Source of the DNA: Pedobacter sp. WC2423
GTDB taxonomy: Bacteria; Bacteroidota; Bacteroidia; Sphingobacteriales; Sphingobacteriaceae
Assembly (NCBI RefSeq): GCF_040822065.1
Contig: NZ_CP162005.1
Span: 1,178,001 to 1,242,000, forward strand
Reading direction: 5' to 3'
Length of the DNA stretch: 64,000 bases
The translations under genes were made by a program, and so were the position numbers. Under the pieces are notes generated by a model. That model saw nothing but the letters and a program-made list of their open reading frames with translations. It ran no database searches and was not told the origin of the DNA. Position 1 is the stretch's first letter; every line of letters begins with the position of its first letter. Positions 18,595-27,199 of the stretch are shown one piece after another.

Positions 18595-18741
18595 ATGGGT
18601 TTATCAATTGATAATCTTTTTAGGAAAGATGATTTTCAAATCGAACTGCCAGACGGCAAGATTGTCTCTATCAAAAGATTTACAGAAAATTATGATAAGC
18701 CTAAGTTGAATATACCGATAAACAGCAATAAGATGTTATAA
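18595..18741 (+). CDS. Small hypothetical protein, 48 residues
   Basis: ATG-initiated small frame with protein-like composition (DDFQIELPDGKIVSIKRF), divergent from the CDF gene by 19 bases and ending 10 bases before a strong terminator hairpin. Placement between promoter-sized space and terminator supports a real gene. I do not recognise a family. It has no signal peptide and no membrane segment. Codon use looks like that of its neighbours. Confidence 0.5.
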   Translation: MGLSIDNLFRKDDFQIELPDGKIVSIKRFTENYDKPKLNIPINSNKML

Positions 18742-18750
18742 TTGCCCTGT

Positions 18751-18795
18751 TTTAAAGTAAAAGGTCTCCATAGCACGGAGACCTTTTACTTTAAA
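18751..18795. terminator. Bidirectional terminator
   Basis: A 19-bp perfect stem (18751-18769 with 18777-18795, core AAAAGGTCTCC) and a 7-base loop, flanked by A/T tracts on both sides. It serves the small plus-strand ORF and the minus-strand SRPBCC gene that ends at 18808. Confidence 0.88.
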
Positions 18796-18807
18796 TTATA
18801 TTCTTTT

Positions 18808-19551
18808 TTAATTTTCCTGTTCCGAAAGCCCTGCATACGCTCTGAAGTCGGCCGCTTCTGCATAGGCTTTGAAGTTTTGAATGTCCTGACGGATCATACG
18901 TTCAAATATTCCATTAAACAAAGAAGTAATACCTCTGCCTACACTGCCTGCGGGAGGGAAGTAATCAATCTCAATTTGCATTTCAGTGCCTGTACCGTTT
19001 AAGGAATCTTTAAATTCTATTTTACCTGCGTTATCGATCATAGAGCCTTCAAGAGATTGCCAGCCCAGATATACGCCTTCTTCTTCACGGGTGATTTCTG
19101 CATTCCAGGTCAAATCCAGCAACCCACCCGGAGTATTGGCCTCCCATAAAGATACTTCATCGTTTATTTCTACTACATTTTTGAGGTGTTTCATGAATTT
19201 TGGCAGGTTGGAAAGGTCGCGCCAAAAGGCATATACTTCTTCTTTTGGTGCATTGACAGTGATATGCTCAGTAATATTAATTGCCTGTGGATCTGTCGTA
19301 TCTTTATCCAGCTGCTTGTAAACCGGGCAGAATCCTGTAGCACCGCGATAAAGCATCAGTCCGCCTGCTGCTGCACCCTGAATTCCCAGAAATGGATGCT
19401 TCCCGATTTTCTTTATACTTTTATAAACCAGCCACGTTCCGGCGATCAGCGAAACAATTCTTTCACCCCGGTCGATATTTTCTTTTCCTGTTGGCTGAAA
19501 GCCAAAAGCTGTTAATTTTTCAATAATTTGAGTACTCAGTTCGTTTTTCAT
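18808..19551 (-). CDS. SRPBCC-family protein with N-terminal membrane-proximal domain
   Basis: About 247 residues from the ATG at 19551 (MKNELSTQ); an in-frame ATG 11 codons upstream at 19584 is possible but less protein-like. Residues ~25-75 form a DUF2892-like hydrophobic hairpin (ERIVSLIAGTWLVYKS, GAAAGGLMLYRGATGFCP). The rest is a polyketide-cyclase/START-type (SRPBCC) domain beginning ITEHITVNAPKEEVYAFW. The family binds hydrophobic ligands, and proteins of this layout are common in soil Bacteroidota and Proteobacteria, with no fixed function known to me. It ends at the shared terminator 18751-18795 and has no obvious operon partner. Confidence 0.85.
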   Translation of the reverse strand: MKNELSTQIIEKLTAFGFQPTGKENIDRGERIVSLIAGTWLVYKSIKKIGKHPFLGIQGAAAGGLMLYRGATGFCPVYKQLDKDTTDPQAINITEHITVNAPKEEVYAFWRDLSNLPKFMKHLKNVVEINDEVSLWEANTPGGLLDLTWNAEITREEEGVYLGWQSLEGSMIDNAGKIEFKDSLNGTGTEMQIEIDYFPPAGSVGRGITSLFNGIFERMIRQDIQNFKAYAEAADFRAYAGLSEQEN

Positions 19552-19849
19552 ATGTCCAGTTTTGTAGTACAGAACAAAGCGCATGTACTTTGGTTTAAAG
19601 ATTATGAAAAATTATTTCTTAGGACATTTGCTGTAATAATAGGATCAAGTTATAAACTTGTGGGGCAGGCTCTTTTTTAAGCATAAATTTTGACACGCTC
19701 AACAGAAAGTCTTTGCTGTCACGGATGCTCTTATGCCTCTGGAAGTTGCGCTGAAAGCTTTCAATTTGCCTGGGAATGACTCAGGAGAAACAAGGCCGGG
19801 CTGTTCGTAAATAAATTCAAAATAGCTAAATCATAAAGCTATACCGGCC

Positions 19850-19893
19850 GGGTACTGCCCGGGTACTGTCCGAGTACTGCCTGAGTACTCGTT
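19850..19893. repeat. Four degenerate 11-bp tandem repeats
   Basis: Consecutive units GGGTACTGCCC, GGGTACTGTCC, GAGTACTGCCT and GAGTACTCGTT. Each contains GTACT. Eleven bases is about one helical turn. Confidence 0.8.
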
Positions 19894-20086
19894 AGGGTAA
19901 GAGCAGTGCTAAAGTAACGCGAGAGCATGGCAACTCTAAGTCAAAACAACTAGTTGAAATGACTTAGACCTGGCATGCTTACAGCCCGTTTACAACCTGG
20001 TGTTATCCCGACCACCACTCAGGCACAACCCAACCAGAACTAGTTGAAGATTAATGAAATTATAATTTTCCCTTTGACTAACTCAT

Positions 20087-20136
20087 GGACAACTGCGGAC
20101 AATTGCAGGCAGCTGCGGACAATTGCGGACATTTTT
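20087..20136. repeat. 10-bp tandem repeats (GGACAATTGC)
   Basis: Units GGACAACTGC, GGACAATTGC, AGGCAGCTGC, GGACAATTGC and a decayed GGACATTTTT in direct succession. The unit contains the palindrome CAATTG. Confidence 0.8.
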
Positions 20137-20197
20137 TACGCATCAGGATAATCTTTAACGCGAATAGCTTACATTGGTGGAAAGATATTTATTTATT

Positions 20198-20383
20198 ATG
20201 GTAAGTTTAACGGGTAAATTTTCAAAGGGAATCCTGGGCGATTTCATTTTTAAAGCAGCAGTTTGGCGTACAGGTTGTTTCAAAAGTTCTGTACCGGGCA
20301 AAAGGAAACAAGCAATGGAAACCCAAAGGCATCAGAGCACTTTCGTCAAAGTAGCCAGCCTGGAAAAATCAGGAAGTAATTAG
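20198..20383 (+). pseudogene. Possible truncated fragment of a Bacteroidota hypothetical/phage-like protein
   Basis: Reads 61 residues starting MVSLTGKFSKGILGDFIFK and then KSSVPGKRKQ. I associate the opening (M-LTG-F-KG-LGD--FK, then P-G--KQ) with a family of ~150-200 residue proteins in Bacteroidota genomes, some near prophage genes, but cannot verify this. The frame ends early and the second half looks scrambled, so it is more likely a decayed copy than a working gene. An ATG eight codons upstream (20174) is also in frame. Confidence 0.3.
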
Positions 20384-20620
20384 CTTATTAAAGAATCATA
20401 ACCTTCTGCTTTGAACTCAAAAAGTATCAAACCCAAAACTTGAAATTTAATCCCTAATCCACAAGTCTATGACTTGATCCTCATAATATTGATTCAAATC
20501 AGGTGAAAAAGGCTTTTGGATTTCGGAAATAAATCTTCACTACTATGTTTTAATAGGTCAAATAATTAAATTTACACGTTTCTGAAAATAAATCTATTTT
20601 AGCGTTTCTTTTTAATTCTA

Positions 20621-23365
20621 ATGAATAAAACAACCTTGTTGAGCTGTAATCAACTTCTTGATATATTTTCTGCATCGCATATTGCTACTGCAATATACAC
20701 CACCGACAATTTAATTATTGAAGCAGCAACAGATGCTATGATTCGCTTTTGGGGAAAGGACAGATCTATTATTGGTTTGCCATTGGCCCAGGCAGTTCCG
20801 GAATTAGTAGGGCAGCCTTTTATTGAACTGTTAAAAACCGTCTTAAAAACGGGTATAACGAATACTGGAGAGGGTGTACCTGCGTTATTGGAATCGGGTG
20901 GTGTTTTAAAAACAACCTATTATGATTACGAATATAAAGCTTTAAAAAATGATCAGGGTGAGAGCTATTGTATTTTACACCATGCAACAGATGTAACGGA
21001 GCGTGTTTTAGGATTAAAGGCAATAGAAAATGAGAAGCAACTGCTTGTTAATCTGGAAAATGAACAAGCTTTAAATGAAGAACTAACTGCCGCAAATGAA
21101 AAAGTATCTGCGGCATATGAAGAGTTATACACGATTAATGAAGAATTAAATAATAGTCAGCAAGATCTTTACAGGCTTAATGCAGCGTTAGAAGATCGTG
21201 TGCTGGAAAGGACAAAAGAACTGGCCAGCAGTGAAAATAATCTGCGTTATCTGATTAATGATGCTCCAGTAGCTATTGGAGTATTAAATGGGGTGGATCT
21301 TACTATTGAATCTGCTAATCAATATTTATTGAATACGTGGGGGAAATCAAGTGAAATTATAGGGGAAACCGTTTATGAAGCTATTCCTGAGATTTACGAG
21401 TCATCCTTTTTTTCATCATTAGCTGAAGTACTGGCAAATGGCCATCCTTACGTGGGTAATGAAGTTAGAGGAACGATAGATATTGACGGCAGGAAAAAAG
21501 AAATATATACGGATTTTATTTGTAAGCGCCTGATAGATGAATCGGGTCAAACTGAAAAGATCATTGTCATTGCAACTGATGTTACAGAAAAGGTTAAGTT
21601 AAGGATTGTAATAGAAGAAGGTAAGCACAGGCTGAATGAGATGATCATGACTACACCGGTTGCAATGGCACTATTTAATGGTAAAGATCTGATCATTGAA
21701 CAGGCAAACCATGCTATGCTCTACGATACATGGCATCGTCAGAAAGAAGAGGTATTAGGTAAGAAACTGATAGAAGTATTTCCGGAACTGGAAGGACAGC
21801 AGTTCCCACAATTATTGATGGATGTATTTGATTCCGGGATTCGTGTGGCCATGCCTGAAGTACCGGTAAAAATTGTACTTTCAGATGAATCAGTTAAGGA
21901 GATTTATGTAAACTTTTCTTACGATCCGCTGAAGAACAAGAATGGCCAGGTGGAATCAATTTTAGCCACAGTTATTGATATTACAGCTACGGTGACAGCA
22001 AGACAATTGCTGGAAAGGAGTGAAGTTAAACTTCAAGCTTCATTGGAAGAAATTGCTGCAACAAATGAAGAATTACAGGCATCTTCAGAAGAATTAGCGG
22101 CAACCGTAGAGGAGCTGCAAGCTTCTTCAGAAGAGTTGGCATCAACAAACGAGGAACTCCAGGCATCAATGGAAGAATTAGCAGCAATCAATGAGGAAAT
22201 AGCAGCTTCACATGAACAAGTACTGAGTACTAATGAAGAATTGCTATCTACTCAGGATCAGTTAGAACAGATGGTTTTAAAGATCAGAGCGAGTGAAAAT
22301 CGCTTTAAATTTCTATTGAATTCTATCCCACAGCAAGTCTGGACAGCTACACATGATGGTGCCCTTAATTATTTGAATGAAAGAGTGTGCAGTGATTTTG
22401 GTTATGAAAATGAAGAGATTATTGGTCATGGATGGCAAAAATTCATTCATGCTGATGATTTGCCGGCGGCTTTGACTAATTGGGCAGATGCATTAAAAAA
22501 TGGTAAAGAGTATTTAGTCGAATTCCGTTTGTTATTTAATGATGGTACTTATAGGTGGCATCTGTCAAGAGCCCTTCCTTTGATAGAGAATGGCAGCATA
22601 ATTTTATGGATTGGTACAAATACAGATATTCACTTGCAAAAAACTAATGAGCAGTTGAAGGACGAATTTATCTCAATTGCCAGCCATGAGTTAAAAACTC
22701 CACTCACAAGTATAAAGGCTTTCAATCAGTTGATTGTTAAGACTAAAGATCAGAATAAGTTAAATGCGTTTGTGATTAAGTGTTCTGATAATATTGTCAG
22801 ACTTGAGAAACTGATTGCTGATTTGCTTGATGTAACTAAATTAAATGCTGGAAAGATTGAGTATAATATGGCTCCGTTTAGTTTTAAAAAACTATTAACT
22901 GATACTATAGAGAGTGCTCAGCATATATTTCCTTCTCATCAGATTATACTGGAAACTTGTTGTGATTTTGAATTTACAGGAGATCAGTTCAGGCTGGAAC
23001 AGGTAATCAACAATTTTCTGACCAATGCAGTGAAATATTCTCCTGATGGGAAATTTGTACTGGTTAATAGTAGTTTAGCGCATGACCATGTTTCAGTTTC
23101 TATCAAAGATTTTGGTATTGGCATAGCTCCTTCAAATATCAATAAACTATTTGATCGTTATTTCCGGGTAGATAGTACAGCTATGCGGTTTGAAGGTTTA
23201 GGCCTTGGTTTATTTATTTCTTCTGAAATCTTAAAACGACATAGTGGTGAAGTCGGAATAGAGAGTGAACTTGGAAAAGGGTCAACTTTCCATTTCAAAC
23301 TTCCATTAATTCCAAGACAAGCAGAACTGGGAAAATCGATTTGTCAACTTCCTAACTCTAATTGA
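20621..23365 (+). CDS. Multi-PAS sensor histidine kinase
   Basis: 914 residues, no membrane segment, so a cytoplasmic sensor. Four PAS-like domains (~10-125, 210-325, 330-455, 555-675) are separated by coiled coils. The one at ~460-550 is a striking heptad run built on EELQAS/EELAA units. Catalytic part: H-box with His689 (SIASHELKTPLTS), N-box (NNFLTNAVKYSPDG), G-boxes (DFGIGIAP, GLGLGLFIS). The last PAS resembles PAS_3 (WRWHLSRALP-type tail). No response regulator is adjacent, so it is an orphan whose partner lies elsewhere. Its 3' end overlaps the convergent ABC exporter gene by 22 bases. The signal is unknown. Confidence 0.95.
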   Translation: MNKTTLLSCNQLLDIFSASHIATAIYTTDNLIIEAATDAMIRFWGKDRSIIGLPLAQAVPELVGQPFIELLKTVLKTGITNTGEGVPALLESGGVLKTTYYDYEYKALKNDQGESYCILHHATDVTERVLGLKAIENEKQLLVNLENEQALNEELTAANEKVSAAYEELYTINEELNNSQQDLYRLNAALEDRVLERTKELASSENNLRYLINDAPVAIGVLNGVDLTIESANQYLLNTWGKSSEIIGETVYEAIPEIYESSFFSSLAEVLANGHPYVGNEVRGTIDIDGRKKEIYTDFICKRLIDESGQTEKIIVIATDVTEKVKLRIVIEEGKHRLNEMIMTTPVAMALFNGKDLIIEQANHAMLYDTWHRQKEEVLGKKLIEVFPELEGQQFPQLLMDVFDSGIRVAMPEVPVKIVLSDESVKEIYVNFSYDPLKNKNGQVESILATVIDITATVTARQLLERSEVKLQASLEEIAATNEELQASSEELAATVEELQASSEELASTNEELQASMEELAAINEEIAASHEQVLSTNEELLSTQDQLEQMVLKIRASENRFKFLLNSIPQQVWTATHDGALNYLNERVCSDFGYENEEIIGHGWQKFIHADDLPAALTNWADALKNGKEYLVEFRLLFNDGTYRWHLSRALPLIENGSIILWIGTNTDIHLQKTNEQLKDEFISIASHELKTPLTSIKAFNQLIVKTKDQNKLNAFVIKCSDNIVRLEKLIADLLDVTKLNAGKIEYNMAPFSFKKLLTDTIESAQHIFPSHQIILETCCDFEFTGDQFRLEQVINNFLTNAVKYSPDGKFVLVNSSLAHDHVSVSIKDFGIGIAPSNINKLFDRYFRVDSTAMRFEGLGLGLFISSEILKRHSGEVGIESELGKGSTFHFKLPLIPRQAELGKSICQLPNSN

Positions 23366-25548
23366 TTTTTAACCAAATTGTAATACTGATTTTTTATGGC
23401 AACCAATTCCTGATGATTGCCATGCTCTACAATCTGGCCATTTTTCAACACAATAATTTGATCTGCATTCTTTACTGTTGAGAGCCTGTGGGCAATGATG
23501 ACAACTGTTTTACCCTTAAAAAAGGATTGCAAATTGTCGTGAATTATTTTTTCATTCTCTGCATCCAGGGCTGATGTTGCCTCATCAAAAAACAAATAGT
23601 GCGGATTTTTATACACTGCTCTGGCTATCAAAATACGTTGTTTTTGTCCTCCGGATATTCCACTGCCAGCAGCACCTATTTTTGTCATATAACCTAAAGG
23701 TAAATCCTCAATAAATGATTTTATATTTGCGATTTTAACCGCATTGAGCAGCTTATCTCTATCTATGTTTTCATCGCCAGTTGCAATATTACGCTCAATG
23801 GTGTCGGAAAAAATAAATCCATCCTGCATTACTACACCACAATTTTCCCGAATATTCCGTGGTGACAACTCCAGTAAATTATCTCCATTGTAATTAACGA
23901 TACCTTGCGTGGGATCATAGAATCTGAGAAGCAATTTCATTAGGGTAGTCTTCCCGCTGCCACTTGCTCCTACAATAGCAGTTACCTTGCCTTCTGGAAT
24001 CAGTAAATTAATGTTTCTTAGAATGTAAGGAGAGGTAGGACCTTCATATTGAAATGCCACTTGTTTGAAAATAATACCTTTAGTTATGCCATCTTGTTGA
24101 TAATGGCTTTTGATTAAATTTATTGCTTTTAATTCTTCCTGCTCTTCCTGTGGGTGATTCTGGACTTCGTCAAGTCTTGAAAGACTAAGTTTCGCATCCT
24201 GCATGGAGCGAAAGAAATTTATCAATTGACTAATGGGCGAATTCATCTGACCAATAATATAAGATACGCTCATTAGCGCTCCTAAGGTCATATGGCCTTG
24301 TACCACATAAGTTGCCGCGAGAAAGGTTACTACAATATTTTTCAATTGATTAATAAACTCAAAGCCTGATAACTGTATCTGGTCAAGCTTTAAAATACGA
24401 ATATTGGTAAGGAATAATTTCTGTTGAATCTTTTCCCATTGGTTCCGTTTAAAATCTTCAAACTGATTCAATTTCATTTCGGATACACCATTGATAATCT
24501 CATATATAGATTCTTGATTTTCGCTCCTTTGCTGAAAACGAAAATAATCCAGGACTTTCCTTTTTTTTAACCAATAAAGTGACCAGGTAACTGATAACAT
24601 GGTGAGTATAATATAAATAACTACAATGCGGTAATCGTAATACCACAATACAACAAAGAATACAGAGAAGGTGACTAAGGAAAATAAAGTGATCAGGCTT
24701 TGTGAGGTAAGGAACTGTTCTATACGCTCATGGTCTTGGATGCGCTGGTTAAAGTCTCCCATCAATTTAGTGTCAAAGTATTTGATTGGGAGCTTTAGTA
24801 GTTTTTTAAGAAAATCAGATATAATACTGATATTAATTTTAGTTCCAACATTTAGCATTATCCAATTCCGGAATATATTGATCACGATATTACCTAGAAA
24901 GAAGGCTAGTTGTGCTAGTAAAATGTAACCAACGATAGATATGTTTTTCTTGCTAACACCCTCGTCGATTAACTTTTGTGTAAGTATAGGGAAGATCAGT
25001 GTAATTAGTGTCCCAAATAGTAATAACAGGAACATCTTGAACATTTGATTTTTATGTGGTTTTAAATACTTAAATAAGTAATTAAAAGACAATTTCTCTT
25101 CCTTAGGAACAGTGAGATGATTAAATTGTTCTGTCGGCTCTAAAAACAGGGCTATACCATAAATTTCATCAATTAGCCAATATTTTTTAAACTCATTTTC
25201 AGATAATGTTATAAATCCATGCCCTGGATCTATTATTTTATAGGTAAATTTTCCTGTCAGCCTATTCTTGACAATCTTGTTAAGTACCACAAAATGATTT
25301 TGATTCCAATATAAAATGCAGGGTAATAACTGATCCTGAAGATCTGCTATACTTGATCTTGCTGCCAGTGTTTTAAAGCCAATATGTTCTGCTGCATCAG
25401 CTATTCCCAATACGGAAACACCTTCGCGGGTAATGTAACATTTTTCACGAAAGGACTGTATGCCAATGTCTTTGCCATAATACGAGGAAATCATCGCAAG
25501 ACATGCAGGCCCACAGTCCATTTGGTCTTTTTGAGGAATAAAAATCAT
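23344..25548 (-). CDS. C39-peptidase ABC exporter (peptide leader cleavage and export)
   Basis: 734 residues. The N-terminal C39 cysteine peptidase has Cys12 in MDCGPAC, His85 (NQNHFVVLN) and Asp107 (IIDPGHG), the full catalytic triad. A six-helix membrane domain (~165-450) and an ATPase follow: Walker A GASGSGKTT, signature ISGGQKQR, Walker B YLFFDEATSALD. Family knowledge: such transporters cut peptides after a double-glycine leader and export the core across the inner membrane. The start lies 2 bases after the maturase stop, and the precursor with its GG motif is 1.4 kb upstream in the same operon. The last 22 bases overlap the histidine kinase gene tail to tail. Confidence 0.96.
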   Translation of the reverse strand: MIFIPQKDQMDCGPACLAMISSYYGKDIGIQSFREKCYITREGVSVLGIADAAEHIGFKTLAARSSIADLQDQLLPCILYWNQNHFVVLNKIVKNRLTGKFTYKIIDPGHGFITLSENEFKKYWLIDEIYGIALFLEPTEQFNHLTVPKEEKLSFNYLFKYLKPHKNQMFKMFLLLLFGTLITLIFPILTQKLIDEGVSKKNISIVGYILLAQLAFFLGNIVINIFRNWIMLNVGTKINISIISDFLKKLLKLPIKYFDTKLMGDFNQRIQDHERIEQFLTSQSLITLFSLVTFSVFFVVLWYYDYRIVVIYIILTMLSVTWSLYWLKKRKVLDYFRFQQRSENQESIYEIINGVSEMKLNQFEDFKRNQWEKIQQKLFLTNIRILKLDQIQLSGFEFINQLKNIVVTFLAATYVVQGHMTLGALMSVSYIIGQMNSPISQLINFFRSMQDAKLSLSRLDEVQNHPQEEQEELKAINLIKSHYQQDGITKGIIFKQVAFQYEGPTSPYILRNINLLIPEGKVTAIVGASGSGKTTLMKLLLRFYDPTQGIVNYNGDNLLELSPRNIRENCGVVMQDGFIFSDTIERNIATGDENIDRDKLLNAVKIANIKSFIEDLPLGYMTKIGAAGSGISGGQKQRILIARAVYKNPHYLFFDEATSALDAENEKIIHDNLQSFFKGKTVVIIAHRLSTVKNADQIIVLKNGQIVEHGNHQELVAIKNQYYNLVKNQLELGS

Positions 25549-25550
25549 TT

Positions 25551-26852
25551 TTATGTCAATTGTATTTGTTCATCAAGAAACATGTTTAGTATAACTCTTT
25601 TTTTACTGTCGTCGTCAAAATTATGTACACAATAATCTTTACCGATATTTTCTACAATCATTTGACTACATCCCCCTCCGCATATAGGAAGAATACTACA
25701 TTCTAAGCAAGGTTTGTTGGTCAATTTTGGAATTAGTCGTTTATTATGTTGTTCATTCCAGACTACTTCACCATCTTCAGTAAGAACACCTTCTTTATTG
25801 GCTTGATTAAAGTTTCTGGCGTTGCACTTATATACATCTCCATTATAATTAACTACCATCTGATTGGTTTTGTCAGCGTAGCACGAATTTCTTACTGTGT
25901 CTGCTAATACACTGCTTCGATGTAAAATTCCGTGTTCTTTTGCATATGCTTTAAATGCATTTACGGAACTCGCTAATTCTTGACTATGCTTTTCCTGGAA
26001 TACTTTCTGCATTGATAATTCAATACATTTTTTTTCTTCCTCACTTAAATCCTGTAAATCATCTATGACTTCTTCCAGACCAACAAGATTTAACTTTGTA
26101 AAGTTGATTCTGAGTGTTATAGAAATACCATTTCTTGCTAAATTTTTAATATTCTGCATGATTGGCTCATAGGAACCCTTAGATTTAGATATAAATCTTA
26201 CCAGATCATGTTTCTCTTTGTTTCCGTCAAGAGTGATTTGGAAACCCGCTATATTATAAGTTTTTAATTCTTCAATTACATTTTCATTAATTAACAAACC
26301 ATTTGAAGTTATTGCTATTTCCAAACGTTTATTTAATGATTCTGTAATCAGCTTTGTCTTCTTCATGATTTCACTCATTCTGTTGTAGAAAAGCAAAGGC
26401 TCACCTCCAAAAAATGAAAGAACAATTGTATTCATTTGCGGGTTAGATTGGAAAATATTTTTGATAAGCCTGTCAATTTTATCAATTGTTTCCTCTGTTA
26501 TCTGAGACTTTTTCTCATGCGTTTCATAACAATACCAACAACTGAAATTGCAATTCATTGTAGGGTTTATGATCAAATGATAATAAGTATCCTGATTGTC
26601 AATAGAATCTATAAGGTTTCTTACATTTTGCATCTCATCTACATCATCCTCTAATAAAAAGCCAAATTCAAGAAGTGCATTGTAAAAGTCCTCATGAATT
26701 TCATATAGCATTTCAACATCGCTCTGATCTTTAATACTATGAACTAAATCATATAAAAAAGGATCAAGTAATAGAAATTTATTGGTAAAGGAATTATGGT
26801 AAATTATACTATCATCATAATTTACTTCTGTATTAAATTTACTCAATTTCAT
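25551..26852 (-). CDS. Radical SAM/SPASM peptide maturase
   Basis: 433 residues. The radical SAM cluster motif is C101-x3-C105-x2-C108 (TMNCNFSCWYCYE). The C-terminal SPASM region carries the expected extra cysteines (NSCYAD, YKCNAR, PCLECSILPICGGGC, KDYC) for auxiliary Fe-S clusters. Residues 1-90, before the barrel, are the usual place for precursor recognition. Family knowledge: SPASM maturases of GG-leader systems in Bacteroidota modify ribosomal peptides by radical chemistry (thioether, C-C or epimerisation); which one cannot be told from sequence. It sits between precursor and exporter, 2 bases before the exporter and 98 bases after the precursor. Confidence 0.94.
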   Translation of the reverse strand: MKLSKFNTEVNYDDSIIYHNSFTNKFLLLDPFLYDLVHSIKDQSDVEMLYEIHEDFYNALLEFGFLLEDDVDEMQNVRNLIDSIDNQDTYYHLIINPTMNCNFSCWYCYETHEKKSQITEETIDKIDRLIKNIFQSNPQMNTIVLSFFGGEPLLFYNRMSEIMKKTKLITESLNKRLEIAITSNGLLINENVIEELKTYNIAGFQITLDGNKEKHDLVRFISKSKGSYEPIMQNIKNLARNGISITLRINFTKLNLVGLEEVIDDLQDLSEEEKKCIELSMQKVFQEKHSQELASSVNAFKAYAKEHGILHRSSVLADTVRNSCYADKTNQMVVNYNGDVYKCNARNFNQANKEGVLTEDGEVVWNEQHNKRLIPKLTNKPCLECSILPICGGGCSQMIVENIGKDYCVHNFDDDSKKRVILNMFLDEQIQLT

Positions 26853-26858
26853 GGCGCT

Positions 26859-26896
26859 TGATTTAAAAGGCTGTTTTCAATATTGAAAACAGCCTT
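26859..26896 (-). terminator. Terminator-like hairpin between precursor and maturase (attenuator)
   Basis: A perfect 30-base palindrome (26867-26896, half-site AAGGCTGTTTTCAAT). Read on the minus strand it is followed by TTTTAAAT, 55 bases after the precursor stop and just before the maturase ATG. Partial termination here would give more precursor than enzyme messages. Confidence 0.7.
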
Positions 26897-26950
26897 AGGA
26901 TTTTAATGGTTAGTGAAAATTGTTTGTTTTAGTACAAAGATCCTATACTC

Positions 26951-27127
26951 TTAACAAGCGCAAGCACAAGTGTGCTCACTTGCAACATCTACATTCACGT
27001 TTGTAATTGGTTCAAGTTTCTCACCAGCTGAAAATTTAGAGAAACCACCTTTTAGTTTTCCTTTTTCTGATTGAGTTAAAGGAATCAACTTTTTGTCTTC
27101 TGAAATGATGTTTTTTGTAGTTTTCAT
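26951..27127 (-). CDS. GG-leader RiPP precursor peptide, 58 residues
   Basis: Small gene starting ATG at 27127. Leader of 28 residues ending LTQSEKGKLKGG (Gly27-Gly28), matching the Bacteroidota natural-product precursor type (leader with LT/LS-x-x-E then K-GG). The predicted core of 30 residues starts FSKFSAGEKLEP and ends EHTCACAC, with Cys54, Cys56 and Cys58 at alternate positions up to the last residue. These are the only cysteines and the obvious targets for thioether, disulfide or metal chemistry. The leader should be cut by the C39 exporter and the core modified by the radical SAM enzyme encoded next. The gene lies 72 bases downstream of the barrel gene on the same strand. Confidence 0.9.
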   Translation of the reverse strand: MKTTKNIISEDKKLIPLTQSEKGKLKGGFSKFSAGEKLEPITNVNVDVASEHTCACAC

Positions 27128-27199
27128 GTTGTAAAGTTTTATTGTTCAGGCCTACTCTTTAAAGGATTTTCAGCTTTCTCCTCCGTTGCAACGTTTCTT

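Larger units (their letters stand above)
19552..20620. other. 1-kb non-coding / degenerate stretch
   Basis: No intact gene. Contents: a 54-codon minus-strand frame between stops (19619-19780; text such as ESFQRNFQRHKSIRDSKDF, no proper start) that looks like a C-terminal gene remnant; an 11-bp tandem repeat (19850-19893); two AACTAGTTGAA words (~19948 and ~20038); a 10-bp tandem repeat (20087-20136); and a truncated plus-strand frame (20198-20383). The last ~200 bases should hold the promoter of the histidine kinase, but no clear TAnnTTTG box is visible. Confidence 0.6.

Noticed and set aside
19850..20136. CRISPR array
   Set aside because: Units are only 10-11 bp, without spacers or cas genes.
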